Origin: Massilia sp. Mn16-1_5
GTDB lineage: Bacteria > Pseudomonadota > Gammaproteobacteria > Burkholderiales > Burkholderiaceae_D
DNA length: 64,000 nt
NCBI RefSeq assembly: GCF_004798585.1
Contig: NZ_PPXQ01000005.1
Span: forward strand, 248,001-312,000
Reading direction: 5' to 3'
The translations under genes and the position numbers were made by a program. A model generated the notes under the pieces. The model did not search any database. It was not told the DNA's origin and saw only the letters and a list, made by a program, of their open reading frames with translations. The first letter of the stretch is position 1; the number at the start of each line of letters is the position of its first letter. Below, one piece after another: positions 17,410-27,143 of the stretch.

Positions 17410-18627
17410 TTAGCCCGGCGGCGCAGCCGTGGCCGGGTCGAGCGGGGCCAGGCCGCGCAGGCGCAATGCGATCAGCATGGCGCCGACCAGCACGGCGCCG
17501 AGCAGGCCGACGACGCCGCTCCAGCCGCCGTGCTCCCAGACGTAGCCGCAGAACCAGCCGACCACGCTCGAACCGAGATAGTAGAAGAACAGGTACAGGG
17601 CCGAGGCCAGCGCCTGCGGCGGCCGCGCGCGCCGTCCGACCCAGCTGCTGGCCACCGAGTGCGAGGCGAAGAAGCCGAAGGTGTAGAGGCCGACGCCGGC
17701 CACCACCGCCACCAGGTTGCCGAACAGGGTCAGCAGGAGCCCGGCGAACATCACCGACATCACCAGCCACAGCACGTTGCGCCGTCCCAGCCGGTCGGCC
17801 AGGCGCCCGGCCCAGACCGAGCTGAAAATCCCCAGCAGGTAGAGCACGGACAGCGCGCCGACCGCGCTCTGGCGCAGGCCGAATTCGGATCCGAGCAGGC
17901 GGTAGCCGATGTAGTTATACAGGCTCACGAATGAACCCATCAGCAGGAAGGACAAGGCGAACAGCCAAGGCAGGCCGGCATCGCGTGCATGGCGCCTTAC
18001 GCCGTCGACCAGGCCCGCGAAGCCGCCCTGCCCCGGCCGGAAACGCTTCGAGGCGGGCAGGCTGCGCCAGAATTCCCAGGCTGCGTACAGGCCCGCCGCA
18101 CCCATCAGGCCGAGCGCCATGCGCCAAGACCAGAAGTCGCTGATGACGGAGGCCAGCACGCGTCCGAACATGCCGCCAAAGGCACTGCCGCTGATGTACA
18201 TGCCCATCGCCAGGCCGAGCGAGGTCCCTTCGATCTCTTCGCTCAGGTAGGCCATGGCGATGGCCGGCATCCCGCCCAGCATGAAGCCGAGCAGCGCGCG
18301 CAGGATCAGCAATTGGTTGTAGTCGCTGGTGAAGGCGGCCAGCAGCGTGAGCAGGCCGCCGCTGAACATGGACGCGGCCATCATGGGCTTGCGTCCGAAA
18401 CGTTCGGACAGCACGCTCGAGACCAGCAGCGAGACGGCCAGTGCGGCGGTGGAGATCGACAAGGCGAGGCTGCTCTGGGCGGGCGTCAGCGCGAAGTCGC
18501 GCGCGAGCAGCGGCATCAGGGGCTGGACGCTGTAGAGCAGAGCGAAGGTGGAAAAGCCACCGAAGGCCATGGCGCGGTTGACGCGTTTGAAATCGCTGCT
18601 GCCGGCGGCGATGGCGGGAGAAGACAT
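17410..18627 (-). CDS. MFS transporter (drug/sugar efflux type)
   Basis: 405 residues with about twelve hydrophobic helices. The MFS motif between helices 2 and 3 is present (LSERFGRKPMM), as is its counterpart in the second half (AGRLADRLGRRNVL). It most resembles the YnfM-type inner-membrane exporters. AGGA precedes the ATG at 18627. Single gene; substrate unknown. Confidence 0.9.
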   Translation of the reverse strand: MSSPAIAAGSSDFKRVNRAMAFGGFSTFALLYSVQPLMPLLARDFALTPAQSSLALSISTAALAVSLLVSSVLSERFGRKPMMAASMFSGGLLTLLAAFTSDYNQLLILRALLGFMLGGMPAIAMAYLSEEIEGTSLGLAMGMYISGSAFGGMFGRVLASVISDFWSWRMALGLMGAAGLYAAWEFWRSLPASKRFRPGQGGFAGLVDGVRRHARDAGLPWLFALSFLLMGSFVSLYNYIGYRLLGSEFGLRQSAVGALSVLYLLGIFSSVWAGRLADRLGRRNVLWLVMSVMFAGLLLTLFGNLVAVVAGVGLYTFGFFASHSVASSWVGRRARPPQALASALYLFFYYLGSSVVGWFCGYVWEHGGWSGVVGLLGAVLVGAMLIALRLRGLAPLDPATAAPPG

Positions 18628-18701
18628 GGGGACATCCTGGAACTCGACTGCCCATGATAGCGAAAAATGGGAGAAGCCGTGGCCGCCGGGTCGCGGCCAA
18701 C

Positions 18702-18767
18702 CGGTGGGCGCGGGGCGCCCACCCTACGGACCGCAGCAAACGTAGGGTGGGCGCCCCGTGCCCACCG
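18702..18767. repeat. REP-like inverted pair 1
   Basis: Two 27-base arms (18702-18728 and 18741-18767) are inverted copies with one mismatch. Each reads GTAG followed by a GC-rich palindrome (GGTGGGC...GCCCACC) from its outer or inner end. This is the layout of REP elements paired as a BIME. The gap lies between the MFS gene and the end of the J-domain operon. Confidence 0.75.
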
Positions 18768-18781
18768 ATTCAAAGCGGACC

Positions 18782-19669
18782 TTATGGATACTCGGTATCG
18801 AGCTCCGACCCCGCATAGTTCTCCAGCTCCGCGATCAGCTGCGTCATCGGCGCCTTGGTGCGGATGCTTTGCAGGACCGTGCAGTGCTCGCGGTAGGTTT
18901 GCACGCGCTCGGCGATGATGGCCTTGTGCGGTGCCGGCACCTTTTCCAGGAACGCGGCCCAGCCGGTCTCAAAGTCGGGGTTGTTCTTGCGGACCGATTT
19001 GACGAAGCGCTCGAAGTCCTTCTGCCCTGCCCGCGCATGGATCGTGCCGCCGTCGACTGCGAAGATGACCGCAAGCGCGATCACGCCTTCGGCATTCAGG
19101 TCCGGGTCAATGACCGGTCCCTCGTAGTGGTTCTTGCGCAGCCACTTCGCGGCGTTGACGACCGCCAGCACGCCCTCGCGCTGGCGCAGCTGGCCCAGGT
19201 AGCGCTCGTAGCCGCTCCAGCTCTCGCCGGGATCGGCGGTGCAGATGTCGACGAACAGCTCCTTCAAACGGCGCCCGGCGTAGACCGGGTCGTTGTCGTA
19301 TTCGCCGACCAGGCTGTCCTCGGGCAGCGCGGCCAGTTCGCGGATCATGCGGAAGCCCGCCTGGAACACGTACTCGGCGCCGTCCGCGATCAGGATGTCG
19401 AGCGCGGTTTCGTCGGAGTCGTCGTCCACTAAATGCTCGAGGCCCAGCGAGACGCCGCCGATGGTCAGCATCTGGGCGCGCTGGATGCCTTCGGCGGTGC
19501 GGTCGTTGGTGAACTTCTCGGCCACCATCGCGGTGATGGACGCGAGTTCGTCGGCCAGGCCGATCGCCTCGTCGGCGTCGGCCTGGGTTGCAGCCAGCTT
19601 GATCGCACGGATCAGGCGCGGCAGTTTTTCAATGACGATTGCAGGCAGCATCGATGGCGATCCGGTCAC
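18782..19669 (-). CDS. Unknown protein, fourth gene of J-domain operon
   Basis: 295 residues, no signal peptide or membrane segment, mostly helical, acidic. The GTG at 19669 overlaps the preceding TGA (GTGA), indicating coupling; an internal ATG at 19651 is an alternative start. I do not recognise the family. Operon position suggests that it works with the two preceding unknown proteins and the J-domain protein at 20986-21276. Confidence 0.75.
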   Translation of the reverse strand: MTGSPSMLPAIVIEKLPRLIRAIKLAATQADADEAIGLADELASITAMVAEKFTNDRTAEGIQRAQMLTIGGVSLGLEHLVDDDSDETALDILIADGAEYVFQAGFRMIRELAALPEDSLVGEYDNDPVYAGRRLKELFVDICTADPGESWSGYERYLGQLRQREGVLAVVNAAKWLRKNHYEGPVIDPDLNAEGVIALAVIFAVDGGTIHARAGQKDFERFVKSVRKNNPDFETGWAAFLEKVPAPHKAIIAERVQTYREHCTVLQSIRTKAPMTQLIAELENYAGSELDTEYP

Positions 19670-20454
19670 GAGAAGATGTCCGTGCCCATGCTCTTGCGCG
19701 TGCTGCGCCTTGGCATGGTGCGCACCGACGGCACCTGCTTGCGCAGGCGGTACAGCAGGTCGCGCGTGCTTCTCTGCTGGAAGTCAGGGTCTTCGTCGGG
19801 GTCGTCCGGGAATTCGGCTTCGGCCATCTCGTTGCTGTGCCTGAATTCAGGGAACAGCTCGATCAGCGAACGCTCCCAGCCGTCTTCGCTGGCTTTCGCC
19901 AGGTCGATGGCCAGCGGCACGATGTCGCTGTCGGACGAGGTCTGGCCCGTCACATAGCGGCCCTTGGTGTTGATCTCGCCGGCCACTTCCATGATCTCCT
20001 TCGGCGCCAGCGACCACAGGATCGCGAACACGGTGGCGCCGTGGTCGGTGGCCGATGCCTCCTGCAGCAGCTCGTGGCGGCGGTCTTCGTCGTCGGTGGC
20101 GTAGACCACGCCGTGGACGTGGTTGAACAGGCCCTCGGCGATGCGCTCGGGGTCGTCCTCGATCATGTTGTCGGGCCAGGTCGCGGCGAGGTAGGCCAGG
20201 CTCTCGGCCCAGGCTTTCGGCGGCACCAGCATGGTGGCCAGCGAAGTCTTGGCGCCGTCGAAGCCGGCCAGGTGCAGGGCCGTCACTTGCGGCGGCAGCG
20301 TAGCCAGCACTTCGGCGACGGCATAGTCGCCGTGCTCGTCGGCCGCCTGCGAGAACGCCTCTTCGGCGTGCTGCAGCGAGCCGGCCAGCACCAGTTCGCT
20401 GACCTGCTTGGTCAGCGCCGGGAGGTTGGCGCTTTTACTTGCGTTGTCGCTCAT
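19666..20454 (-). CDS. Unknown protein, third gene of J-domain operon
   Basis: 262 residues, cytosolic, helical, acidic overall with a basic C-terminal tail (VRTMPRRSTRKS). The ATG at 20454 overlaps the TGA of the preceding gene (ATGA). Family not recognised. The first ~100 residues (LPALTKQVSELVLAGSLQHAEEAF...) look like a repeated-helix scaffold. Confidence 0.75.
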   Translation of the reverse strand: MSDNASKSANLPALTKQVSELVLAGSLQHAEEAFSQAADEHGDYAVAEVLATLPPQVTALHLAGFDGAKTSLATMLVPPKAWAESLAYLAATWPDNMIEDDPERIAEGLFNHVHGVVYATDDEDRRHELLQEASATDHGATVFAILWSLAPKEIMEVAGEINTKGRYVTGQTSSDSDIVPLAIDLAKASEDGWERSLIELFPEFRHSNEMAEAEFPDDPDEDPDFQQRSTRDLLYRLRKQVPSVRTMPRRSTRKSMGTDIFS

Positions 20455-20963
20455 TCGCGTTCTCCTTCGGCGTCGAAGATCTGCGTGAAGTCGTCCGACG
20501 CCATGGTGTCGTCGTTCTCGTCCTCGTCGTCGCCCTCGTCGCCCCGGCCGAGCTGCTCGAGCGACTGGTCGTCGTCTTCCCAGCGGCCCTGGTGCTTGAA
20601 CAGGAAGGCGGTGATGATCGCCTGGCGCGCCAGTTCCGGATGGTTTTCCGTCATGGACGCGTACATGGCTGCGCCGTCTTCGCCCGTGCACTCGGCCATC
20701 GCGAACACTTTCACAGGGTCGTCGCCTTCGTAGTCGGCCGCCTCGCGCAGCAGGCCTTTCGGGTCGATGAACTTGATCTTGTCAACGAGGGCGAAGGCCA
20801 TCAGGTTGACGTCGTCGATGCCGGAACCGCTCGCGTATTCCGAGACCAGGGCGTCGACCATCATCTGGTAATTCTTCTTGTTGGGCGGATCGCCCAGCGT
20901 GCCTTCGATCTGGCCTTCCAGTTCGCGCGACTGGTAGGCGAATTCGGGATGTACTCTTTTCAT
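20451..20963 (-). CDS. Unknown acidic protein, second gene of J-domain operon
   Basis: 170 residues, cytosolic. The C-terminal quarter is extremely acidic (a run of Asp/Glu around GDEGDDEDENDD), a feature of some chaperones and nucleic-acid mimics. The start at 20963 has AGGA upstream and lies 22 bases after the J-domain gene. Family not recognised. Confidence 0.75.
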   Translation of the reverse strand: MKRVHPEFAYQSRELEGQIEGTLGDPPNKKNYQMMVDALVSEYASGSGIDDVNLMAFALVDKIKFIDPKGLLREAADYEGDDPVKVFAMAECTGEDGAAMYASMTENHPELARQAIITAFLFKHQGRWEDDDQSLEQLGRGDEGDDEDENDDTMASDDFTQIFDAEGERE

Positions 20964-20985
20964 GTGTTGTCCTGTAATAGGGAGC

Positions 20986-21276
20986 TCAGCCCTGCAGCGT
21001 GACGCCGTTGAGCGCGAACAGCGAGCGCCACAGCTCGAAGGCTTCTGCTTCGGCATCGAGCACGATGCGGTGGTTCACGCTCTGGTTGTATTCCTCGCGC
21101 TTGGCGCGGTCCGACAGGATTTCGTAGGCCTTGGTCACGGCCTTGAAGCGCGCTTCCGCGCCCGGCGCGTCGTTGCGGTCGGGGTGGTAGCGCATCGCGA
21201 GCGAGCGGTAGACTTTCTTGATTTCCTCGTCGCTGGCATTCGGCGCGACGCCGAGGATCGCGTATAAATTTTCCAC
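20986..21276 (-). CDS. J-domain (DnaJ-like) protein
   Basis: 96 residues that consist of little more than a J-domain (1-65) with the catalytic HPD at about 30-32 (MRYHPDRND), followed by a ~30-residue tail. J-domains stimulate the ATPase of Hsp70/DnaK. No Gly/Phe region, zinc centre or client-binding domain is present, so the specificity must come from partners. The GTG start at 21276 has GGAGAG eight bases ahead. First gene of a four-gene operon of otherwise unrecognised proteins. Confidence 0.9.
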   Translation of the reverse strand: MENLYAILGVAPNASDEEIKKVYRSLAMRYHPDRNDAPGAEARFKAVTKAYEILSDRAKREEYNQSVNHRIVLDAEAEAFELWRSLFALNGVTLQG

Positions 21277-21518
21277 TTTGGAACTCTCCGGCTGGGGCCG
21301 AACGAACGGCAAAAACGAGATTATCCTATAGAAAACGCCAACATGACAGGGACGGCAATACGCGACGCCCTGCCCCGCCCGCCCTTGCAAGCGGGGCAGC
21401 GCGCCCCAAGTATGGTCCTTGCATACGGAGCGGACCGTGCGCTCCACCACATAGGCGGCCCCTGGCCAGGCCGTGTACGGTAAAATGCCGTTAACTTTAC
21501 CTATCCAAAACACCATTC

Positions 21519-23273
<1,755 letters not shown>

Positions 23274-23314
23274 TCGTCCATACGGGGACGATGACGCCGC
23301 CCCGGCCACCCTCC

Positions 23315-23350
23315 ATCCCGCCCCGGGCTCGCCTGCGGCGGGATTTTTTT
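23315..23350 (+). terminator. Intrinsic terminator of glnS
   Basis: ATCCCGCC (23315-23322) pairs with GGCGGGAT (23337-23344), followed by seven T's. It lies 40 bases after the glnS stop. Confidence 0.85.
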
Positions 23351-23459
23351 CGCCTTGCCGCGACGAGGTCCACAACTCCCAGAGTTGATAGGTTTCACGG
23401 GCGCACATCTGATAGATTCTGATCTACATCAAACAAGCCCATCATCAATCGAATTCGAC

Positions 23460-25289
23460 ATGCGAACGGCCGACCCGCTCACGAAGATCAAGGGGATCAA
23501 GCTGGGGACCTGGCTGGGCGCGCTGCTGTCGCTCGGTGTCGGCATCAGCCTCTACATCAGCACCAGCCGGACGCTCGAGAGCGACGCCCAGGAGCGCTTC
23601 ACGAACATGGCGCGCACCGTCCAGTCGACCCTGAACGGGCGCATCAAAACCTACCTGGACGTACTGCGGGGAACGGCGAGCCTGTTTCTTACGTCTGACG
23701 AGGTCACGCGCGACGAGTTCCGCCGCTATGTAGCCGGCCTCGATTTGCCCAATCAATTCCCCGGCGTCCAGTCGATCAACTTCGCCAAATACGTGCCCGA
23801 TGCCGAACGCGAGCAGTTCGAAACGACTATGCTGCGCAACATCGACGGACGCGGACGCAATGCCAGGATCATGCCCGAGGGCCAGCGCAGCGAGTACACG
23901 GTACTGAGTTTCGCCGAGCCCGGTGCGATCTGGGTCGACCGTATCGGCCTGGACCTGCGCACCTTTCCAAGTGCGCCGGCGCTGCTGGCACACGCGCGCG
24001 ATACAGGAGAAGTGTTGACTTCAGGCGCCCCGGTCAAAGCGGGATCGGTGGTGATCGGCCTTTCGATGCGGTTTCCAGTCTACCGCGGCCCTTTCCTCCC
24101 ACGGACCGTAGCCCAGCGCCGCGCTGCCTACTTGGGAACGCTCGGGATTGGGTTCAGCGTTGAGAGTCTTGCCAAGGGTGTGCTCGACAACACTCCGAAG
24201 AATGCAACGCGGCTTGTGATTTCCGGAACGAGCCCAATCGACGAACCAGGCACGCCAAAGGGTTACATCCGTACCGTGGTGTTTGACAACCGTCCGGGTG
24301 ACGCCACCGACGGACAGACCCTATTTCATGCAGTGTTGCCGCTCGGTTTCGGCAAGAGCGGGTGGGACATCGATTTCAGCGTCGAAAAGCGCAGCCTGTA
24401 CTCCGGGCTCGACAGCGTCCTGCCATGGGTGGCGATGCTCGCGGGGATGACCAGCACCGCCCTTCTGTATGCCCTGTTCCAGACCCTCAGCTCGTCGCGC
24501 CGGCGCGCCATTGTGCTGGCCGAGGACATGACCGAGGAATTGAGGGCGAGCGAAGCAAAGCTGCAAAAGACGAACGACAACCTGCGGCGCCTGGCGGCCC
24601 ACGCCGAAAGCATCAAGGAAAGCGAACGCAAGCGCATCGCGCGCGAGATCCACGACGACCTGGGCCAGAACCTGCTGGCCCTGCGCATCGAGGTCGACCT
24701 GCTGGCCTCGCGCACCAACAAGCGCCATCCGCGCCTGCATGCGCGGGCGCACTGGATGCTCGAGCAGATCGACGCGACGATCAAGAGCGTGCGCCAGATC
24801 ATCAACGACCTGCGCCCGCACGTGCTCGACCTGGGCCTGACGGCGGCGGTCGACTGGCAGATCGCCGAATTCCAGCGCCGTACGGGGCTGGCCTGCGAAC
24901 TGGTATCGGACAACCACGACCTGCATGTCAGCGACCGCTGTGCCACGACCCTGTTCCGCATCCTGCAGGAATCGCTCACCAACGTGTCGCGCCACGCCCG
25001 CGCCACCAAGGTCAGGGTCGAGCTCGCTGTCGACCCCGAATCGATTTCAATGACCGTCAGCGATAACGGCATCGGCCTGAGCAAGGCGGGCGGGCCGAAA
25101 CCGGGATCCTTCGGCCTGGTCGGCATCGAAGAAAGGGTGCGCATTTTAGGCGGCAAATGCATTATCACGAGCGTGCCGAATGCTGGCACCACGGTCCACG
25201 TGGCGCTTCCCGCGGCGGACAATCTGCTCTCCGTTTCCTATATGCCGGAGCCCGCTATTCCCCTCCATACCGCCCTTGACGCGCTGTAG
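23460..25289 (+). CDS. CHASE-domain sensor histidine kinase (NarL/LuxR-partner type)
   Basis: 609 residues. A membrane helix near 15-35 and another near 325-345 flank a periplasmic CHASE domain (about 50-310; FPGVQSINFAKYVP is typical). The cytosolic part has a HisKA_3 dimerisation helix with the phosphorylated His in REIHDDLGQNLLALR and a HATPase domain ending in SDNGIGL...GSFGLVGIEERV. CHASE domains sense small extracellular ligands. Such kinases normally pair with a LuxR-type response regulator, but none is adjacent, so it is an orphan here. The ATG at 23460 has no clear ribosome-binding site. Confidence 0.92.
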   Translation: MRTADPLTKIKGIKLGTWLGALLSLGVGISLYISTSRTLESDAQERFTNMARTVQSTLNGRIKTYLDVLRGTASLFLTSDEVTRDEFRRYVAGLDLPNQFPGVQSINFAKYVPDAEREQFETTMLRNIDGRGRNARIMPEGQRSEYTVLSFAEPGAIWVDRIGLDLRTFPSAPALLAHARDTGEVLTSGAPVKAGSVVIGLSMRFPVYRGPFLPRTVAQRRAAYLGTLGIGFSVESLAKGVLDNTPKNATRLVISGTSPIDEPGTPKGYIRTVVFDNRPGDATDGQTLFHAVLPLGFGKSGWDIDFSVEKRSLYSGLDSVLPWVAMLAGMTSTALLYALFQTLSSSRRRAIVLAEDMTEELRASEAKLQKTNDNLRRLAAHAESIKESERKRIAREIHDDLGQNLLALRIEVDLLASRTNKRHPRLHARAHWMLEQIDATIKSVRQIINDLRPHVLDLGLTAAVDWQIAEFQRRTGLACELVSDNHDLHVSDRCATTLFRILQESLTNVSRHARATKVRVELAVDPESISMTVSDNGIGLSKAGGPKPGSFGLVGIEERVRILGGKCIITSVPNAGTTVHVALPAADNLLSVSYMPEPAIPLHTALDAL

Positions 25290-25304
25290 GTGCGAAGAGG
25301 GCCG

Positions 25305-25378
25305 TCTTGTAGGCCTACTGCCCGTGGCGTTGTAGGCAATTTTGCGACACCGAACTTGTTGACACGTTTCAACTTGTG
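25305..25378. promoter_or_regulatory. Motif-rich region ahead of the WC-repeat gene
   Basis: In the 262-base gap: TTGTAGGCCTAC at 25307-25318 (related to the palindrome at 46058-46081), a further TTGTAGGC copy near 25330, and a direct repeat AACTTGT at 25353-25359 and 25371-25377. The last overlaps a GTTGA/TCAAC inverted repeat. These are candidate binding sites for regulators of the downstream gene. Confidence 0.35.
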
Positions 25379-25551
25379 CCAAATCAACGATTTTTGGGTG
25401 CTTGAGGTAGAGAATTCCTATCAATGCTTCGCGTCAATGGCGACGTAAGCAGCAAAAAACCGAGGAGGACTACCCATTTGCCAGCATCACTTCATCGCTT
25501 GCCAACACACACCAAAATAACGATGCAGTAGCCAAAACAAAAGGATAGATC

Positions 25552-26340
25552 ATGATTTCGAATAACGACTTCGCCCTCATTGCCTCTCTGGACTTGAACC
25601 CGATCAAAGTAAAACTGATGCATAAGGAATCCGGCGAAGGCTGGTCCTTGGAACGCGCGAATGCCATCGAGACCGAGTATCGCCGCTTCCTGTACTTGAT
25701 GAATGCCTATCCCGACGCCCAGGTGGCGCCGACCGTGGATGTCGACACGTTCTGGCACTACCACATCCTCGACACGATGAAGTACGCCCGGGATTGCGAG
25801 CAGACTTTCGGCCGCTTCCTGCACCACTACCCCTACCTCGGCATGGAGGGCGAAGACGACGCGGAGATGCAGAAGCAGGCGGGCAAGCGCATGCGCGACT
25901 TGTATGAGTCCACGTTCGGGCTGTCGTATGTGCGTCCGCTGAGGACCGACGACGCCGTGGAAGCGGCCGATGTGCAAACGGCATTGGTCCAGACTAATGG
26001 AGAGGCGGCAAACTCGGCTTGGTGCATGGGCACGACCAGGGTTACGGCGGGCGATGTGCAGACTGCATGGTGCATGGGCACCACCAGGATCACGGCAGCC
26101 AATGCGCAGACTGCCTGGTGCATGGGGACAACCAGGATCACGCCAGCCTATGCGCAGACTGCCTGGTGCATGGGGACAACCAGGATCACGCCAGCCTATG
26201 CGCAGACTGCCTGGTGCATGGGTACGACCCGCATCAAGGCTGTCGATGCGCAGACTGCCTGGTGCATGGGCACGACCCGCATCAAGGCAGCCGATGTGCA
26301 AACCGCCTGGTGCATGGGCACGACCCGGCAGGCGGCGTGA
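25552..26340 (+). CDS. GRDP-like protein with seven tandem 16-residue WC-MGTTR repeats
   Basis: 262 residues with an AAGGATAG site before the ATG. The first ~125 residues resemble the bacterial glycine-rich-domain-containing (GRDP-like) family, with the motif VDTFWHYHILDTMKYARDCEQTF and HHYPYLG. From residue 156 to the end are six complete and one partial copy of a 16-residue unit (consensus AWCMGTTRITAADAQT), each 48 bases; units 3 and 4 are identical at DNA level. Every unit has one Cys preceded by Trp. No signal peptide is seen. The array could be a structural repeat, or a multi-core precursor for a modified peptide; no modification enzyme is adjacent. Confidence 0.85.
   Translation: MISNNDFALIASLDLNPIKVKLMHKESGEGWSLERANAIETEYRRFLYLMNAYPDAQVAPTVDVDTFWHYHILDTMKYARDCEQTFGRFLHHYPYLGMEGEDDAEMQKQAGKRMRDLYESTFGLSYVRPLRTDDAVEAADVQTALVQTNGEAANSAWCMGTTRVTAGDVQTAWCMGTTRITAANAQTAWCMGTTRITPAYAQTAWCMGTTRITPAYAQTAWCMGTTRIKAVDAQTAWCMGTTRIKAADVQTAWCMGTTRQAA
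26017..26337 (+). repeat. Tandem 48-bp coding repeat array
   Basis: Units begin at 26017, 26065, 26113, 26161, 26209, 26257 and 26305 (the last is partial). Units at 26113 and 26161 are identical over all 48 bases, implying recent expansion. Variation is concentrated in the second half of the unit (TAGDV, TAANA, TPAYA, KAVDA, KAADV). Confidence 0.95.
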
Positions 26341-26394
26341 TAATTCGATGTTCCGGTGGCCAAGCGCAGGACGCGCCGGTCACCGCTCCTTTCA

Positions 26395-26658
26395 TCAAGC
26401 GCCGGCCGCTCCCCCTTCCGGCGCAATCATCAACGCACGCAGCTCGCGGATGCTGAAATCGCTGATCTCATGCATGCGCAGCAGGATCGTGGCACCGATC
26501 GGCAAGGTGCTGTGACGAATCTTGCTGATGACGGGCGGCGCCACTTCCAGCGCGCGCGACAAGGCCGCATCGTTCTTGAGGCCGGTTTTCTCGATGATCG
26601 CGTCCAGGACACGGTTAGGGTCGTATTGCGCGCCTTCCGGCAATCTTCTGACTGGCAT
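26395..26658 (-). CDS. Small helix-turn-helix protein
   Basis: 87 residues from the ATG at 26658; a TTG at 26673 is the only longer start. Residues 15-75 (VLDAIIEKTGLKNDAALSRALEVAPPVISKIRHSTLPIGATILLRMHEISDFSIRELRALM) match a Cro/CI-like helix-turn-helix protein. It is convergent with the repeat protein, ending 54 bases from it. The upstream AT-rich region carries two inverted repeats that are likely operators, perhaps for autoregulation. Confidence 0.8.
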   Translation of the reverse strand: MPVRRLPEGAQYDPNRVLDAIIEKTGLKNDAALSRALEVAPPVISKIRHSTLPIGATILLRMHEISDFSIRELRALMIAPEGGAAGA

Positions 26659-26692
26659 ATCAATTCTTTCCAAATGTCACAAACCAACTCTT

Positions 26693-26740
26693 ATTTTTCA
26701 CAATGTTTCTTTTGTAGTGAAAAATTGGCCTTCAAGCCAA
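26693..26740. promoter_or_regulatory. Two inverted repeats upstream of the HTH gene
   Basis: ATTTTTCAC (26693-26701) and GTGAAAAAT (26717-26725) form nine-base arms. TTGGC (26725-26729) and GCCAA (26736-26740) form a second, abutting palindrome. The stretch is strikingly AT-rich compared with the rest of the window. Confidence 0.5.
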
Positions 26741-26849
26741 AATATGCACCGTTTATATGGTGATATTCTCACAGTGGCAATGATAATGGGAAAGTTGGAT
26801 TTTGCTCAAGCAACTATCAGACGATTAATCAAGACGAGCAGACGCCGCA

Positions 26850-27110
26850 TTACGGCTTCTTGTGACGTGCGCGCAGTTGCTGCCGTTCCTGCGTCTGCGT
26901 CCTGTTCTTCTTGCCTTCATACAGGGCGACGGCTTCTTTCTTCGCCTGCTCGACGGTACGCATCGCTTCGTGGTCGTCGTGCGCCACGAAATAATCGTTC
27001 GCCTGCGCGTCCACGACCAGCTTGATGGCCGTCTCGTCGTCCAGGTCGTAGATTTCGGTCAGCAGGGTCGTGACTTCGTCGAGGAAGGCTTCGTAGGTCA
27101 GGGTTTTCAT
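26850..27110 (-). CDS. Small hypothetical protein
   Basis: 86 residues, acidic first half (YEAFLDEVTTLLTEIYDLDDETAIKLVVDAQ) and a very basic Gln/Arg/Lys tail (KKNRTQTQERQQLRARHKKP). Cytosolic. It lies 30 bases downstream of the epimerase-like gene's stop and is read in the opposite order, so it may be cotranscribed with it. Family not recognised. Confidence 0.65.
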   Translation of the reverse strand: MKTLTYEAFLDEVTTLLTEIYDLDDETAIKLVVDAQANDYFVAHDDHEAMRTVEQAKKEAVALYEGKKNRTQTQERQQLRARHKKP

Positions 27111-27143
27111 GGTGAGCTTTACAGGATGCTTTTGGGAGGGGCG

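Noticed and set aside
18702-18767. Insertion sequence ends
   Set aside because: No transposase and no target-site duplication; the layout fits paired REP elements.
26017-26337. CRISPR-like array
   Set aside because: Contiguous 48-base units without spacers, in frame with a single coding sequence.
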